Of a stretch of DNA of 64,000 nucleotides, positions 35,112-46,459 are shown one piece after another. Positions within the stretch are counted from its first letter, which is position 1. The number at the start of each line of letters is the position of its first letter. The notes beneath the pieces are model-generated. The model saw nothing but the letters and a program-made list of their open reading frames with translations. It searched no databases and was not told the DNA's origin. Source of the stretch: Ditylenchus dipsaci. Its lineage: Eukaryota > Nematoda > Chromadorea > Rhabditida > Anguinidae. The stretch is from the NCBI GenBank assembly GCA_004194705.1, contig SADC01000251.1, forward strand, positions 186,001 to 250,000, given 5' to 3'. The position numbers were made by a program, and so were the translations under genes.

Positions 35112-35490
35112 TTGGCCACAATGAAGGTGTGAAGTGGGAAGTGGAAGTGCGAAGTCAGCGAAATTTCTTTATATGTTTTTAAGGACCGAGATTCACGTTT
35201 TTTCATGCAAAGGACCCAAAAAGAGCAAGCTGGAAAATTCGATCTCGATTTTTTGATCCAAAATACCGTAAATGTTCTAATAGAGCCCCGGGGACTCTAT
35301 TTTTCGATCCGCCGAAAATCTGGAAATTGTCAATCAAAAATGGCCTTAACTCTGAAATCCCAGTCAAAAAATAGGGGGGGGGCCGTTATTAGAGAGGGGG
35401 GGGAGTGGCTCTATTAGAACATTTACGGTAAGCTAGCTCTGGCTAGTCAAAGACTTCACACTACGACTTCCCACTTCCATTGTGGCCATC
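35112..35490. repeat. Nested foldbacks: GGCCACAATG outer, ACCGTA inner
   Basis: Outer arms: GGCCACAATGAAGGTGTGAA at about 35118 and TTCCATTGTGGCCAT at about 35475. Inner element 35264-35430 starts TACCGTAAATGTTCTAATAG and ends as its exact complement. The inner element belongs to the ACCGTATT family found many times in the window. Confidence 0.7.
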
Positions 35491-35712
35491 GCATTATATC
35501 CAAGTAGCCATAACTTTTTTCTTTAAAACTTTCAAAAGACCCCAAAAAAACTTTTCAATTAGTGTCTTTTTTGAGTTAAGATATAGAGGTATAGAATGAC
35601 CTACTTATATAGCAGGCCTATTATAAAACCACGGTTTTTAATTAGGGCAAGAAAGTTATGGCCATTTTTAGCTGAAATCAGGAGAAATAATATTTTCTAG
35701 ACTGCTTCAACG

Positions 35713-37907
35713 ATGATAAGCTCAACAGAGTGTACTTCTGTAGCTACCCTTTCTTCTAATATTCCTTATGCCAAGAGTGAGCCTCCTCGACCATTAAAGC
35801 AGTGTATTTCTATTGGCTCTGACTTCTCTGAGGACCAATTTGATCAGAATTGCTGTTTCGGCCAGCTTAACGTTATGGTAAGTAACAATCAAACTGAACA
35901 ATAAAAGTACTTTTCAAAAAAAACATAAAAGATTGAAAAAGACATGTGAACTATTCAAAATTGATTGAACTTTTGTTTGCTTTTTTAATTTCCGCTTTGT
36001 ACAGATTAAATAGAAAAAATGTTAAAGACTAAAATTACATAGCCATGATTTTCATGATTTTCATAAATTTACGATTCATTAATTTGGTTTACAATTTAAA
36101 ACACTAAAAAATTGTTACTAGCTTAAACTTTTTAGTTTTTAAGAGCTGGCTGCAAATAGTGACGTTGTGGAACTTAGTACTAGACGCTCTCTGTACTTTT
36201 TTGAGCCTGGAACACATTGCTACTTATTTATTTGCTGTATCTACTACTGTTTCTTTGCTCTGTTTGTGTTCTGTGATCAATGGAGTGCAGGAAGAGAAAA
36301 GGGCTATGATTAAGTTTCCTGCTCTTTGGGCGGTTGGTTTCCTCCTTAGAAATCATAAAGAAAACTGAAAATTTTTGGCATTGAGTTGTATTTTTACTCA
36401 CAGTTGATACTCACAGTTTATTTTTTATGTAGCTGCTTTTTTCGTCTTTTATACTTGTTAAGATTTTACATATTTTTGAATACAGTCGAACCTCGATATG
36501 AGGTGACGCTGAGGATTCAGCAAAAGGTGACCTTATGTCCAGGTGACCTTATATTGGGAGTAAATTTTCGGCGCTACTGGAATATACCCCACCCAAAAAA
36601 AGCTACTGGAATATACCCCACCGAATAATTTAGGCTTAGGCCAAGGCTTAGGTTAAGGGCCTGGCCATTACTATCAAGGGCTTTTGCACAACTATTTTCT
36701 TCAAAAATGGTGGTTTTAGGTACCTTACAAAAATTATCGGGAAGGCTATACCGTATTTATTCTAATAGAACACCACTTTCTATTAGAACACCACCCCTTA
36801 GGGCCAAAACGAGGGAGTAAACCATGGGTTATCGCATTTTTAACACAAAGTTTAAAAAATTTTTGGGTGCTAAAAAATAGAAAGCCATGGAGTTCTATTA
36901 GAGAGAATACGGTATACTAGTAGCTTTTTGGAAGGGGTATATTCTAGTAGCGTTAAATTTTCTTTATTTTCTCTACCGGTACACCAAACTTGTTTTAAAT
37001 AAGTGACCTTCTATAGAGATTGACCTTTAATCGAGGTGACCTCATATCGAGGTTCGACTGTACAAAAAAATCACCTTTTTAAGTCCATTTCTTTTTTGTT
37101 GGCTAGTCGGCCTTTTGTTGGATACCTGAAAATCGGAAAAATTTGAGGTCGATCTCGTAATTCTTCGGTAAAAATCCATGATCTGAAATCGTGGAATTTA
37201 AAAACTACAACCAAAAGTTTTAAAACATATTAACTGTGGACTGAGATTTAGTTCCTCTAAGTCAAGGAGGCCGGTTTTTTATGTTGGGCTGGGTAGTTAC
37301 AGGATACTGTATGAGCATTATAGGGGTGGAAAATTAAGGACCTGGTCAGATTAATACAAGTTACGCACATTTTTTATTGTGAGAAGTTTTTTTCAATTTA
37401 CCAAAAAAAAATTACTAAGTTTTGTTCGAGAAAAAGATGTGCTCACTTCAAAATTCCATAAATATTCTAACAAAAATATCTCTTCCAGGGTGTAAAACTG
37501 GTTGTATTGTGTGCCCTTTCCCTGACTGCAGTTGCAGGATTAACAGAAGAGCATTTGACACATGGTAAACAAAAATTTAAAATAAACCAAAACCATTTTT
37601 AATCCTTTCAAAAATTTTAGTAGACTTTGAGTTGAGCCTGGAGTTGAAACTGCTGTTTTGCCTTCTGCCTATAGCTGCTGTGCTGTTGTTTGTGCAGTAC
37701 CACTTGAGCAGCAGAGTGATGGAACTGATCAAGCTTAGAGATGAATTGTATGTGATTCCATCATCACCTGCTAGTAAATCAGGTGGTGCTAATGGATTGG
37801 GCAGTGGAGCATTATCTAGAATGCGAAATTCTTTGAGATTGCATCTAGAAAACCAGATGAGAAAAAATCATGTGCCAACTTCACCAATTGATATGCAAAA
37901 GTATTAA
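35713..37907 (+). CDS. Four-helix transmembrane protein, 4 exons
   Basis: Exons 35713-35877, 36144-36332, 37489-37564 and 37621-37907 (TAA) give 238 residues in a continuous frame. The N-terminus is hydrophilic (FSEDQFDQNCCFGQLNVM); then come four hydrophobic helices: about residues 56-77 (WLQIVTLWNLVLDALC), 82-105 (YLFAVSTTVSLLCLC), 118-138 (KLVVLCALSLTAVAGL) and 150-172 (KLLFCLLPIAAVLLFVQYHL), followed by a polar tail. Four helices with a Cys pair before the first resemble small nematode tetraspan-type membrane proteins; no firm family. Exon 1 ends in a perfect ATG|GTAAGT donor, and intron 3 is 56 bp. The acceptor before exon 2 would be TTTTTAAG rather than TAG, and the exon 2 donor (GCG|GTTGGT) is weak; both are the least certain points. 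Intron 2 contains nested transposons (36483-37060). Confidence 0.75.
36483..37060. mobile_element. Three-level transposon nest in an intron
   Basis: Outer pogo-like element: CAGTCGAACCTCGATATGAG and its complement, flanked by TA. Inside, 36570-36954 is a C-tract element (GGCGCTACTGGAATATACCC) with perfect 8-bp TSD AAATTTTC (36562-36569, 36955-36962). Inside that, about 36749-36916 is an ACCGTATT-family element flanked by TATA. Each insertion left its host element recognisable, giving a relative order of activity. Confidence 0.85.
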
Positions 37908-38409
37908 ATGCTAATATTCGTTGTATTATAGAACGGGTTTTTGCTTAAAAATTAAATATTTAAAGATTTGAAAACATTCGCTAAAATTTTTTTGAAAACA
38001 AATATACAAAAATATAGGGTATTGAGGTAAATAGGGATATTACCACCAGAATTTAAGCGTCAAGCTCTATTAAAATACTGTCGAATACTGAGGCCTGCCG
38101 CATATAGAAACTATGATAGGCAACATGCTTTATACATCTAGAGTCTCTTTATAGTAATTTGTGTTTTAAAAAAAGGTTTGGCGCCAATTTAACATTTTTC
38201 CAAGATTTTCATCTTGGAGGCTTGAGCAAACAAAAAAAATTTTAAAAATTTTAAAATTTTTCAAGATTTTTTAAAAAGCAATGTGTTTTATTCGTGCTTA
38301 TTCAGAACACGAGAATCATTATTTGATGGATCCTTGAACCTTGAGTAAAAGAGAATATTGGGCTAGCTGGGGCAGGGAGATGGAGTATATACTGTTATTA
38401 TTTTTCTAT

Positions 38410-38933
38410 TACCGTATTTCTTCTAATAGAGCCTTCCTCTCTTATAATAGGGCTTGCTTGTTTTTTGACTAGAAGTTCGGAGTTAGGGCCATTATCATTA
38501 GAGTTAGGCCGAGTCGAGGTCGAGTTCGGACTCGTGTTTTCTCAACCTTTTTGGTGATCAGAGAGAAAATATTCTATACTTTGTGTTTTCCTTTAAATAC
38601 CAAACAAAAGCTTAGATTCCAAGCTATCTTCTACACTCCTGGTCGAGGTACCTCGACCTGGACCTCGACCAGCCTCCAACTTTAGTGCCGTTACATACAT
38701 TTTTGCTACATTAATAAAATATTATTTGATGTAGAAGATAGCTTGGAATCAAAGCTTTTGCTTGGTATATAAAGAATGACAAAAAGCATAGAAAATTTCT
38801 CTCTGATTACCAAAAAGATTTAGAAAACACGAGCTCGACCTCGACTCCCCTAGGTGATCGAGGGGTAACATTTCAAGATTTTTGGGCATACACAAAATGA
38901 CGCCCCAGAGGATTCATTAGAGACAATACGGTA
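38410..38933. mobile_element. ACCGTATT-family element with nested foldback
   Basis: TACCGTATTTCTTCTAATAG on the left and ATTAGAGACAATACGGTA on the right. About 38505-38860 is a further foldback: CGAGTCGAGGTCGAG, AAGCTATCTTCTAC and their complements. No coding content. The preceding stretch 37908-38409 contains only a worn C-tract-family interior (38095-38170). Confidence 0.7.
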
Positions 38934-39847
38934 TATGCTTTTCATTGCCTATATTCACAGACTAGATCAAAAATTTCATTTAGCTGTTTGAATTTTAAAG
39001 AGTTCTACTGTTCAGTAGCTTAAGATTTTGGTCAAGCATCTAAATGTTTTCAAGATCGACAAAAAAAACAAATTTTTATGCATCTAAAATTTGTGCATTC
39101 AGATAGAACAGAAAATATAAAAAAAGTTTTATTTAAGAACATATTTAGTGAAACTGTTTAGGAAATTATATTAGCAATAATTTTTTTTATAACTTTTGAA
39201 TCCAACGATTTGTATTTCTCTGCTTCCTTGAGTTCTTTTAGATCCTCTACTGTTTTGCATTCTTTTACGCATCGATCCTTGAAAATTGAAAGTTAGAATT
39301 TTCAACCCTAATAGCAAATACCACCACCACCCCCGCCTAATTTTTTTTTTAAAACTTAAGTAAACAGCACCCATATATATGTCCCAGATCTCAGAAAAAG
39401 CGCGTTAACTATTTATTAGTCACAACTTCCGTACTGCTGCTCTACCTCCGAGCGGTTAAGAGGGCTAAGCCTAAACTTCTTGTTCCAAAGAGTAGTTACA
39501 GTGATTTTGGAAGGTCAGATTTGAGATGGGAAGGAGGTGGCAAGGATACTGGGGCGTATTGGCTACTAACGCCGGATTTTTTTTGCGGCAAAGGTTTCGC
39601 AATAACTTACTACAGTTTTTTTTCCTGACAGAGCTCACCTTTTAAGACTGCATTTTTTTATCAAAGAGGAGACATAATTCTTACGCCTCTCCGGTTTCCG
39701 ATTTCCGGCACTTTTTATCTTCCGATTTCCAAAAACAGGTGAATTTCGGAAGAAAATTATTTAACCAAAGTTTTTTTGAAATTTTCAGACCTATTTTTGA
39801 TTTCGTCTTTGAAATCGCCAATTTTTTTCCATTTTCAAAATCCCGGT

Positions 39848-40286
39848 TACCGTATTTCCTCTAATTGAACACTCCCCTCTATTATAAAACCCCCTCTAAT
39901 AGAACACACCCCTAGAGGATGAACGAAAATTATAAGACCCCCTCTCTAATATAAGATCCCCCCCCCCAGAGTCAAAAACATTAAGCAAATCGAATTTTTT
40001 TGTTGTGGAAAGAATTTTTTTGTTTCCACCTCCTGGTTGTTGTTATCATTTTAGATGTTGTTCTTGTTGTTCGTTTCACCTCCTGGTTTTGATTAATGGT
40101 TTGGGAATAAATCTTCGATTGGCTAATTTTTTTGTTGTTTTTGTATAAAAAACCCGGCGCCTTTGGCGCGACGTGGTTGAAATATAGAACACCCTCCTCT
40201 ATTATAACACCCCCTCTAACATAACACCCCCTAGAGGGAAGTTGAAAAATATAACACCCGGGTCTTCTATTAGAGGAAATACGGTA
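39848..40286. mobile_element. ACCGTATT-family element
   Basis: TACCGTATTTCCTCTAATTG and ATTAGAGGAAATACGGTA ends. Inner tracts ACACTCCCCTCTATTATAAA and ACACCCCCTCTAATA are repeated. The arms stay complementary well inside. It lies just downstream of the small gene at 40340-40546. 38934-39847 upstream holds a dispersed repeat (39360-39500) shared with 19265-19380. Confidence 0.75.
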
Positions 40287-40339
40287 TAAATGTTTTTGAC
40301 TTCTGGTTCCTATTTCACCCTTTGTCTTATCCCTGCTAT

Positions 40340-40546
40340 TCATAGCTGATTGTGAATTCCAACCTTTCTGGAGTGTTTCTTATCATAATAGTCGATTAAA
40401 CTACGAAAACTCACTAAAACATCTGTTAGATCATGCTCTTGAGCCAAAAAGAGCTTTTTTGCTGTTGTCATTTTGGCAACCGGAGCTTCTTTAATATACT
40501 CAGCACATCGCCTGATAACATTATCGAATATGAACATGTTGGCCAT
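40340..40546 (-). CDS. Small hypothetical protein, 68 residues
   Basis: Single open frame starting MANMFIFDNVIRRCAEYIKE and continuing KKLFLAQEHDLTDVLVSFRS, LIDYYDKKHSRKVG, then TAG. Codon use and the mix of charged and hydrophobic residues look like real protein, mostly helical, with no signal peptide or membrane segment. I do not recognise the family. No second exon was identified; the TAG lies just upstream of a miniature transposon. Confidence 0.4.
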   Translation of the reverse strand: MANMFIFDNVIRRCAEYIKEAPVAKMTTAKKLFLAQEHDLTDVLVSFRSLIDYYDKKHSRKVGIHNQL

Positions 40547-41039
40547 GCACAGTAACGAATTAGCATTTTTAGCTAAATAGTAAAGTTGATAGAAGAGTGA
40601 GTAATGAGATAGTCTTTCAAAATAAAATCCATATATGTATCTTTAACTTGCAAGTTAAATTTGGAAAATTTTTATTCGCGCGACACCGATTTAATGCGGC
40701 TAATAATGTTTTTGAATTATTTTTTCGCATTTAAAATTCTAATCTTACGCGTCAGTCAATCTTGCAATCGATCCTGCAATAGTAAGCTATAAAATAACGG
40801 AAGTATTCTAACTGGTCCTAACTAGCAATGTCAAGCAACGGACTGGACTAGTGGATGGTCCACAATTTTAATAAAATTTAAAATGCAAAAAAAAAATAAT
40901 TCGAAGACATTATTGACCAAGTTAAGTTGGTCCCACGGAAATTCAAATTTTGCAAATTCCGGTGCTTTTCAAGTTGCATGGCTTTTTGAAGGCGGAAGCA
41001 ATAAAAATTTGAAAAATGGCTTCCGTGGCGCATTGCATA

Positions 41040-41525
41040 AGCGTTTGCGTTTTTTTGGCCCAAAATAGTGTTGCAGGTTCGATTCCACGTAGCCACATAC
41101 CTTAAGTATGATATAGAGCGATGATATAGAGTCCATATCGAGTGATCTGGGCCAAAGGTATGTGGATGTGTACCTCCCCGAAGGGTCGCAGGTAACTTGG
41201 TTAATTTGAAACACGCGCAGAAACTTTCCTGTGCCATGACTCCGAGCAGTGATGTGCGCAGCTCCGCTCTTGGCTCCGAGCGCTCCTGCTCCGAGCTAAG
41301 AGCCAGAGCAGGAGCCAAAATTTTGGAGGTAAGAGCCAAGAGCCAGAGCAGGAGCCGAAAATTTTGTGGCAGAAGCCAAGAGCCAGAGCAGGAGCCGAAA
41401 AATTTTGGGCAGGAGCCAAGAGCGAAAATTTTAAATTTCAGTACTTTTGCTTTATTTGAAGGGTGCACATCGAGGAGCGAATATTTCGAACTCTCAAGTT
41501 CGATTCCTAGTGGGTGCACACCTTT
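41040..41525. repeat. GAGCCAGAGCAGGAGCC tandem array and tRNA-like pieces
   Basis: 41282-41420 holds about four copies of a roughly 36-bp unit around AAGAGCCAGAGCAGGAGCC, with inverted GGCTCCGAGCGCTCCTG beside it, as in hAT miniature-element arms. B-box-like GGTTCGATTCC at about 41081-41091 and AGTTCGATTCC at about 41498-41508 suggest tRNA-derived repeat pieces on either side. Confidence 0.5.
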
Positions 41526-41757
41526 TATTACTGCATTTTTCAATGTTTTTTGTACAATTTAGTATCAAAATGAGGCTCCGGCTATTGGCTATTTAACAAC
41601 ACCATCAGCGCACGCTTGAACCACTGCCCCGGCTGAGTTGCAGGCCAAAACACCACCTAAAATCGCTTTTTGTTCGAAAGAATATTCATTTTGGGTTATT
41701 CTTTTCTTTCTTTGATTAATACCTTTTGACTTTTGTTACTGCTCTAAAAGTTTTATA

Positions 41758-44194
41758 CAGTCGACTCTCGATATAACGAACCCCTAGGGACCGGCCCAAG
41801 AGGTTCGTTATATCGAGAGTTCATTATATTGAGAGTTCGTTATATCGAGAGTTCTGTACCACAAATTCCTAGGAGTTCGTTATATCAAGAGTATTCACAA
41901 AAAACATTTTTATTCAAGCAAGGATGTTGGAATATGTTGGAATAACAATTCAATATGGTAACGAGAACAAGGATGTTGGGACTGTATCAATCAGCTGGAC
42001 AAAAATAGTTGGTTATTTGATTCTGCTTCATTTTCTTTATGCGCTCTTTGGCCAAAAACTCATCAAGCTCATCGCACTTCCGAAGCATTGCTGGATCCAC
42101 ATCGTGCGTTTCCATGTATCGCTGAAACACTTTGAAACCATTGAGTGCGTCCAGAGCAGTGGTTGGCTGTTCTTCGACGATTTCCACTTCCATTGCTTTG
42201 GCATCAGCTTCTTCCATTTCCGGCTCTTCCACCTGAGAGTTGGCTTCGGCGATTTCCTCCAAAGTCAGCGGTTGATTTGTAGCCAGGTCATTGTCGGCGC
42301 GCAAGTAGTCCAGCAGATCGCCATCGGTTTCTTCTGCAGCCACCAGCTTCTCGAACATTTCGTTGAGCTCATTGATGTCTTCTTCGTGTTCTTCTTGCAC
42401 TTCTGGCACTTCCTAAATCAATAAGATGATGTTTGCACAATAAAACCTTTACCTCTTCGTAGATCACAAAGCCTGCTTTTCTGAAGCACCTTGACAACGT
42501 TTCCGACTTGACGGCATCCCACGACCTTCGAAGAAAATGAAGCGCTTGGAGCAGATCGACTTTGTACATCTTCTTGTTTTCCATTGCAGAGAGTCGAGCA
42601 CGAAGCAGAAACCGACGGTAGTGTACCTTCACGTTTTCGATTATTCCTTGATCCATAGGCTAAGAATATTGTCTTCGGATAAATTCAAAAATAAAAGCAT
42701 ACCTGAGATGCGGCAGTAGTGTTTGGCGGAAAGAATTTTAAAACGATGTTGTCCAGAGTAATCTTCGGGTGAGCAGAGCAGTTGTCAACGTAGAGCAAGA
42801 CCTTCCTTCCTTCTTTCTTCAGCTTGCGATCCCATTCTTTGAGCCAATCTTCGAAAAACGCACCTTAACAACAACATAGGCAAATATCATGAAACTGTAA
42901 TTTACCTGTCATCCATGCCTTGCTGTTGGCCTTGTACTTCAGCGGTATCTTTTCGTTTTTGAAGCATCTTGGCTTGTTTGATTTCCCGATGACCAGCAGA
43001 GGCAGCTTTTCGGTTCCACTCATGTTTGACCCAACCAGCACCGTGATTCGTTCTTTGCTTTTCTTGCCCGATGTGCATCTTTCACCTAAATATTTTACTA
43101 AACACAAGCATAAAAATTATTTTTACCTTTAAATGCCAGCGTTTTGCTCGGAAGAAGGTGCCAAAACAATCCAGTTTCATCAACGTTGAAAACATCGTTT
43201 GGCGAATATGCTGCAATGATTTCTCGAAGTACTTGTTCTCGCCAATTGCCGAGCGCTTCCAGATCTATGTTTGCGGATTCTCCTTGATTGCTCTTGAACG
43301 TGATCGAGTGACGAGTCTTAAAGTTGGTTAGCCATCCCTCACTTGCCTTGAAGTCTTCCAGCTCTTTTATTCGTTCTTCCAGCTTTGTATTTGCTTCGTC
43401 CAGCGGCCTTTCCATTTGCTTCAACGCCTTCTTGATCTGCTTCGCCAATTCTGCTGCCAGCTTTCTTGCTTTCTCCTAAAAGCAAATTCCTTACTTAGCA
43501 AGGATAAAATAAGAAAAAGCTTACCGTCAAAAGAGGACCGTTCACTGGAATATTCTCGCTTCTAGCATCTTTGAGCCACTGCAAAACTGATTCTTCAAGA
43601 TCATCATGTGCTGCTGTCTTCATCCGTGCTCTCTTTGCATTGCGTCCTTCTTCGTTTGCACTGAGAACTGCTTTTCTTTCTTTCAGAATTGTTGAGATTG
43701 TTGACTTTGAAAGACCACCAAATTCAGTACCGATTTCTGCATACGACTTCTTTTCGTCTACTCGAGCAATGATCCTCTTCTTGTCTTGAAGGGGAATGAC
43801 ACGACGCTTCTTGCTTGGAGTGCTCATGTTTGATATCTGAAACATATAAAACGAATACGAAAAACATAAACAAGAAACACTGCCAAGCAACAAAATAAAA
43901 ATGAAAAAAGCATTGAATGAATTTTGAAAAAGTAAATATTTGAAAATTTTGGCAAAAATTTATAACAAAAACAATTTTTTTTTTTTTTTATGAGAGTTCG
44001 TTATATCGAGACTTGTTTTGTAGAGATGGGACCGACATCAGTGGTTTGTTATATCGAGAGTTCGTTATACCGAGAGTTCGTTATATTGAGAGGTCCATTC
44101 GCCTTATTTTAGGTTAATCCAACCAAACTGAAAAAAAGCGTTCGTTATATCGAGAGTTCGTTGTATCGGGGTTCGTTATATCGAGAGTCGACTG
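41758..44194 (-). mobile_element. Full-length pogo/Tigger transposon
   Basis: 2,437 bp with ends CAGTCGACTCTCGATATAAC and its complement, flanked by TA (41756-41757, 44195-44196). Several GTTCGTTATATCGAGAGT sub-terminal repeats lie on both sides. The transposase gene (next entry) has an uninterrupted spliced frame. The element type is supported by TA target sites, TIR sequence and DDE transposase. It is a plausible source of enzyme for the many pogo-like miniature elements nearby. Confidence 0.95.
41987..43827 (-). CDS. pogo/Tigger DDE transposase, 6 exons, apparently intact
   Basis: Exons 43827-43525, 43475-43127, 43085-42906, 42863-42703, 42659-42453, 42412-41987 give 541 residues with no frame break. 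The N-terminus has a Psq/CENP-B-type helix-turn-helix (KKRRVIPLQDKKRII, then EIGTEFGGLSKSTISTIL), then a second DNA-binding region (GWLTNFKTRHSITFKSN). Catalytic positions of the DDE/DDD domain are visible: the first D in NVDETGLFW, the second in LLYVDNCSAHP, and the third in QPMDQGII after PPNTTAAS. A long acidic tail follows (EEHEEDINELNEMFEKL, QVEEPEMEEADAKAMEVE), ending ITNYFCPAD. Cut-and-paste at TA is the family's reaction. The acceptor before exon 4 is AAG rather than CAG or TAG; otherwise splice sites are ordinary. The intact frame makes recent activity plausible. Confidence 0.93.
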
Positions 44195-44476
44195 TATAAC
44201 AATGTGTAGTCAAGATTCTAGGCTTTGTTTTAAAGCTATCACAGTAAGAAAAAAAGTATAAGTTAGTTAGAGCTAAAATCCAAAATGTTTTATTTGTGCC
44301 ATCATACCCTTCAAATACACTCTTTTGTCGCTGGGTCGAATCTTCGCAAGCTACAAGCTCGGCTTTGTATATGCGTTGTATTATAGAACCGGTTATTGCT
44401 TAATTAAAACAAAATATACAAAGAAGGGAAATTATTCTCTGTAAATTTTTTTAAAATTAAATATCTAAAAATATAG

Positions 44477-44613
44477 GGTTCTGTTCTAGAATCGGGTGTC
44501 AAAAAACAGCTTGGTCCCCGGTTTCTTTTTAAATTTGTAAAAAGTTTTAAAGTTTATAAATTAACAAGGGGGCGGGCCAAGCTGTTTTTGGCAACCGATT
44601 CTAGAATAGAGCC
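44477..44613. mobile_element. Core-bearing miniature element, TTCTAGAATCGG arms
   Basis: 137 bp, starting GGTTCTGTTCTAGAATCGG and ending CCGATTCTAGAATAGAGCC. Perfect 8-bp TSD AAATATAG (44469-44476, 44614-44621). Core AGCTTGGTCCCC and inverse. Confidence 0.88.
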
Positions 44614-45139
44614 AAATATAGGGTATTGAACAAAACTGCCATATTACTCCAGAATTGAAGTGATAAGCTCTGTTAAAATACTGTCGAATACTGGAGCCGT
44701 ACAAGATTTATGCACCCGAAGTCACTTTCAAGTGATTTTGCATGGCGACATTTGCGGTTCTGGCTTTGCGGGTGGACATTGGCGAACTTGGCGAACTACT
44801 TGGCGAACCATTGGCGAACTAAGTGTTTGAAAGTTTTTTCTCGTTTAATATACCCGCATGCAAGCCAAGAGTATTGCAGGAAGTCTCGAGAGATAGAAAG
44901 TTTTCTCTTTTGTCAGCCAGCAGTTCTTGCATCACCAAGGATTGGACTTTTTCGACTATAATTGCCAGAGCGGTGGCGAGAAATTTCTGAAAAGCTACCT
45001 GCGTGTCAGTTTTATACGCTATCAATTTTTTATTTATTATTGAACAGTATCTCTGCTTTGATCATTTTTTTGTCAACAAACATTGTAATTGATTATTTGC
45101 GTTGCATGAATATAAATTTGAATGAAAAAAATTAAAAAA

Positions 45140-45203
45140 TGCACCAGCCAGGAGTCGAACCTGCGACCCATGAGGACCCATAACGGTTCCACTGCACCAT
45201 ACT
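45140..45203 (-). other. tRNA pseudogene, tRNA-Met-like
   Basis: Minus-strand A box TGGTGCAGTGG (45189-45199) and B box GGTTCGACTCC (45151-45161), then CTGGTGCA and a TTTTTT Pol III-type stop. The middle CTCATGGGTCGCAGG resembles the elongator tRNA-Met anticodon region with several bases deleted. The acceptor stem does not pair, so a working tRNA is unlikely. Confidence 0.45.
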
Positions 45204-45942
45204 GATATGTTTGGATAATCTTGCAATTTTTGAAGACCCATATAACGGCGTAGATCGCTCCATAGCACATTCTGCGGACAGTTCCGTGATCAGCATTACT
45301 AAAGCTATCTTTTGGTATATAAAGTTTTTCAATAGGCCACGGTCGGGTGATGCACTTCGTGTGTAAGAAAAACGGGAAAATGGTCAGTTCTGGGGAAAAA
45401 AGTACCCAAGAATAGTGAAAAAAATGCCTAGTGTTTTTAATCTAGTCAAAAAAGTGAAAATCTGACCAGTTTTTGTGAAAAAGTGCTCGATATTTCAAAA
45501 ATGTGCCCAGTTTTGCCCACTTCTGGATATTCTTTGTAATATTTATTATGCCTTAGGTGAAGCGTTTTTATGAAAGCTGAAAGAGCAACAAATGGAGGTT
45601 TTATTATATAGTCGCCAAAGATGCCGACTAGGGAGGTCTTGATCTAGACAATTTTCAAAAAACTGGGCAGATTTTCTCCTTCTGAATTAGAATCATAAAA
45701 ACTGTGCACTTCTTCACATTCCCCGCGCATTTTTCCGCAAAACTGGCCATTTTTACGTGTCGTCCGTCTCTTTAATCCATCAAGATTATTTTTTCTAACA
45801 ATTGCACAGCTGTTCTTTCAATTACATCCTAGTGATTAACAACACCAACCACTAGGCTAGGCCACTACATCTTTTATCTTCTTTTCTAATCTATCTTCTT
45901 TTCTATTTTGAACTATGGTAGCTACGTCTAGCCCATTTAGTG
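45204..45942. other. No gene recognised; weak foldback 45360-45760
   Basis: GGGAAAATGGTCAGTTCTGG near 45370 resembles the inverse of CAAAACTGGCCATTTTTACG near 45740. Nothing else is supported. Confidence 0.3.
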
Positions 45943-46098
45943 ATGTCTTTTTTCCTCCTCTTCACAGCTCTTTTTGTTGCCTTAGTCCAAAAACCTATCA
46001 AGCCGATGCAGAACAGCCTTACTTTCGACAAGCTTACCATTCAGGTTGCCTTTTCCTCTCCCTCGGGTGTGAGGCCATCCAGACAGTCAACCAGCTAA
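45943..46098 (+). CDS. Possible small secreted peptide or first exon
   Basis: The ATG lies two bases after a CCCATTTAG acceptor. The product starts with a good signal sequence, MSFFLLFTALFVALVQ, then KPIKPMQNSLTFDKLTIQ, and reads to TAA after 51 residues. A donor-like CAG|GTTGCC at 46038 would allow further exons, but none was found before the transposon at 46206. Signal peptide plus acceptor is the only evidence. Confidence 0.35.
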   Translation: MSFFLLFTALFVALVQKPIKPMQNSLTFDKLTIQVAFSSPSGVRPSRQSTS

Positions 46099-46205
46099 CC
46101 ACTCTTCCCCGCCTCCCCAGTGACTCCTTTCCTAAGCTGTCCATCCATTCAAACAGCCATCCATCCAGTCATTTTTTTCTTCTTATGTGTATTTTGTTTT
46201 TTAAG

Positions 46206-46459
46206 TACCGTATTCTCTTTATTAGTTCCACATGTGGGATTATTTTTCAATCGTCCGAAAATCGGGAAAATTTGGCGTCGATCTCGAGATTTTTGGGTGC
46301 TCAACCAAAATTTAAAAAGTGGAATCAGTAGAGCTCGTGGGAGTTAATAAAATGCAATGAACAGCTTTGTTAAATTCTTTCTTTGGGTTGAGATACAGGT
46401 CCTCAAAGTTGGGGTGTGGGTTTAATAGAGAGTGTGGAACTAATAGAGAGAATACGGTA
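46206..46459. mobile_element. ACCGTATTC-family miniature element
   Basis: TACCGTATTCTCTTTATTAG and the complement of TACCGTATTCTCTCTATTAG. It contains CACATGTGGGATTATTTTTC followed by AATCGTCCGAAAATCGGG, the stretch also found fused to the zinc-finger exon at 62135-62220. Confidence 0.8.

Noticed and set aside
41197..41562. Open frames with repeated RAKSQSRSRKF
   Set aside because: They follow the GAGCCAGAGCAGGAGCC tandem array; both strands are open for the same reason.
45073..45332. Functional tRNA at the minus-strand A and B boxes
   Set aside because: Acceptor and anticodon stems do not pair and bases are missing compared with tRNA-Met; kept only as a pseudogene.
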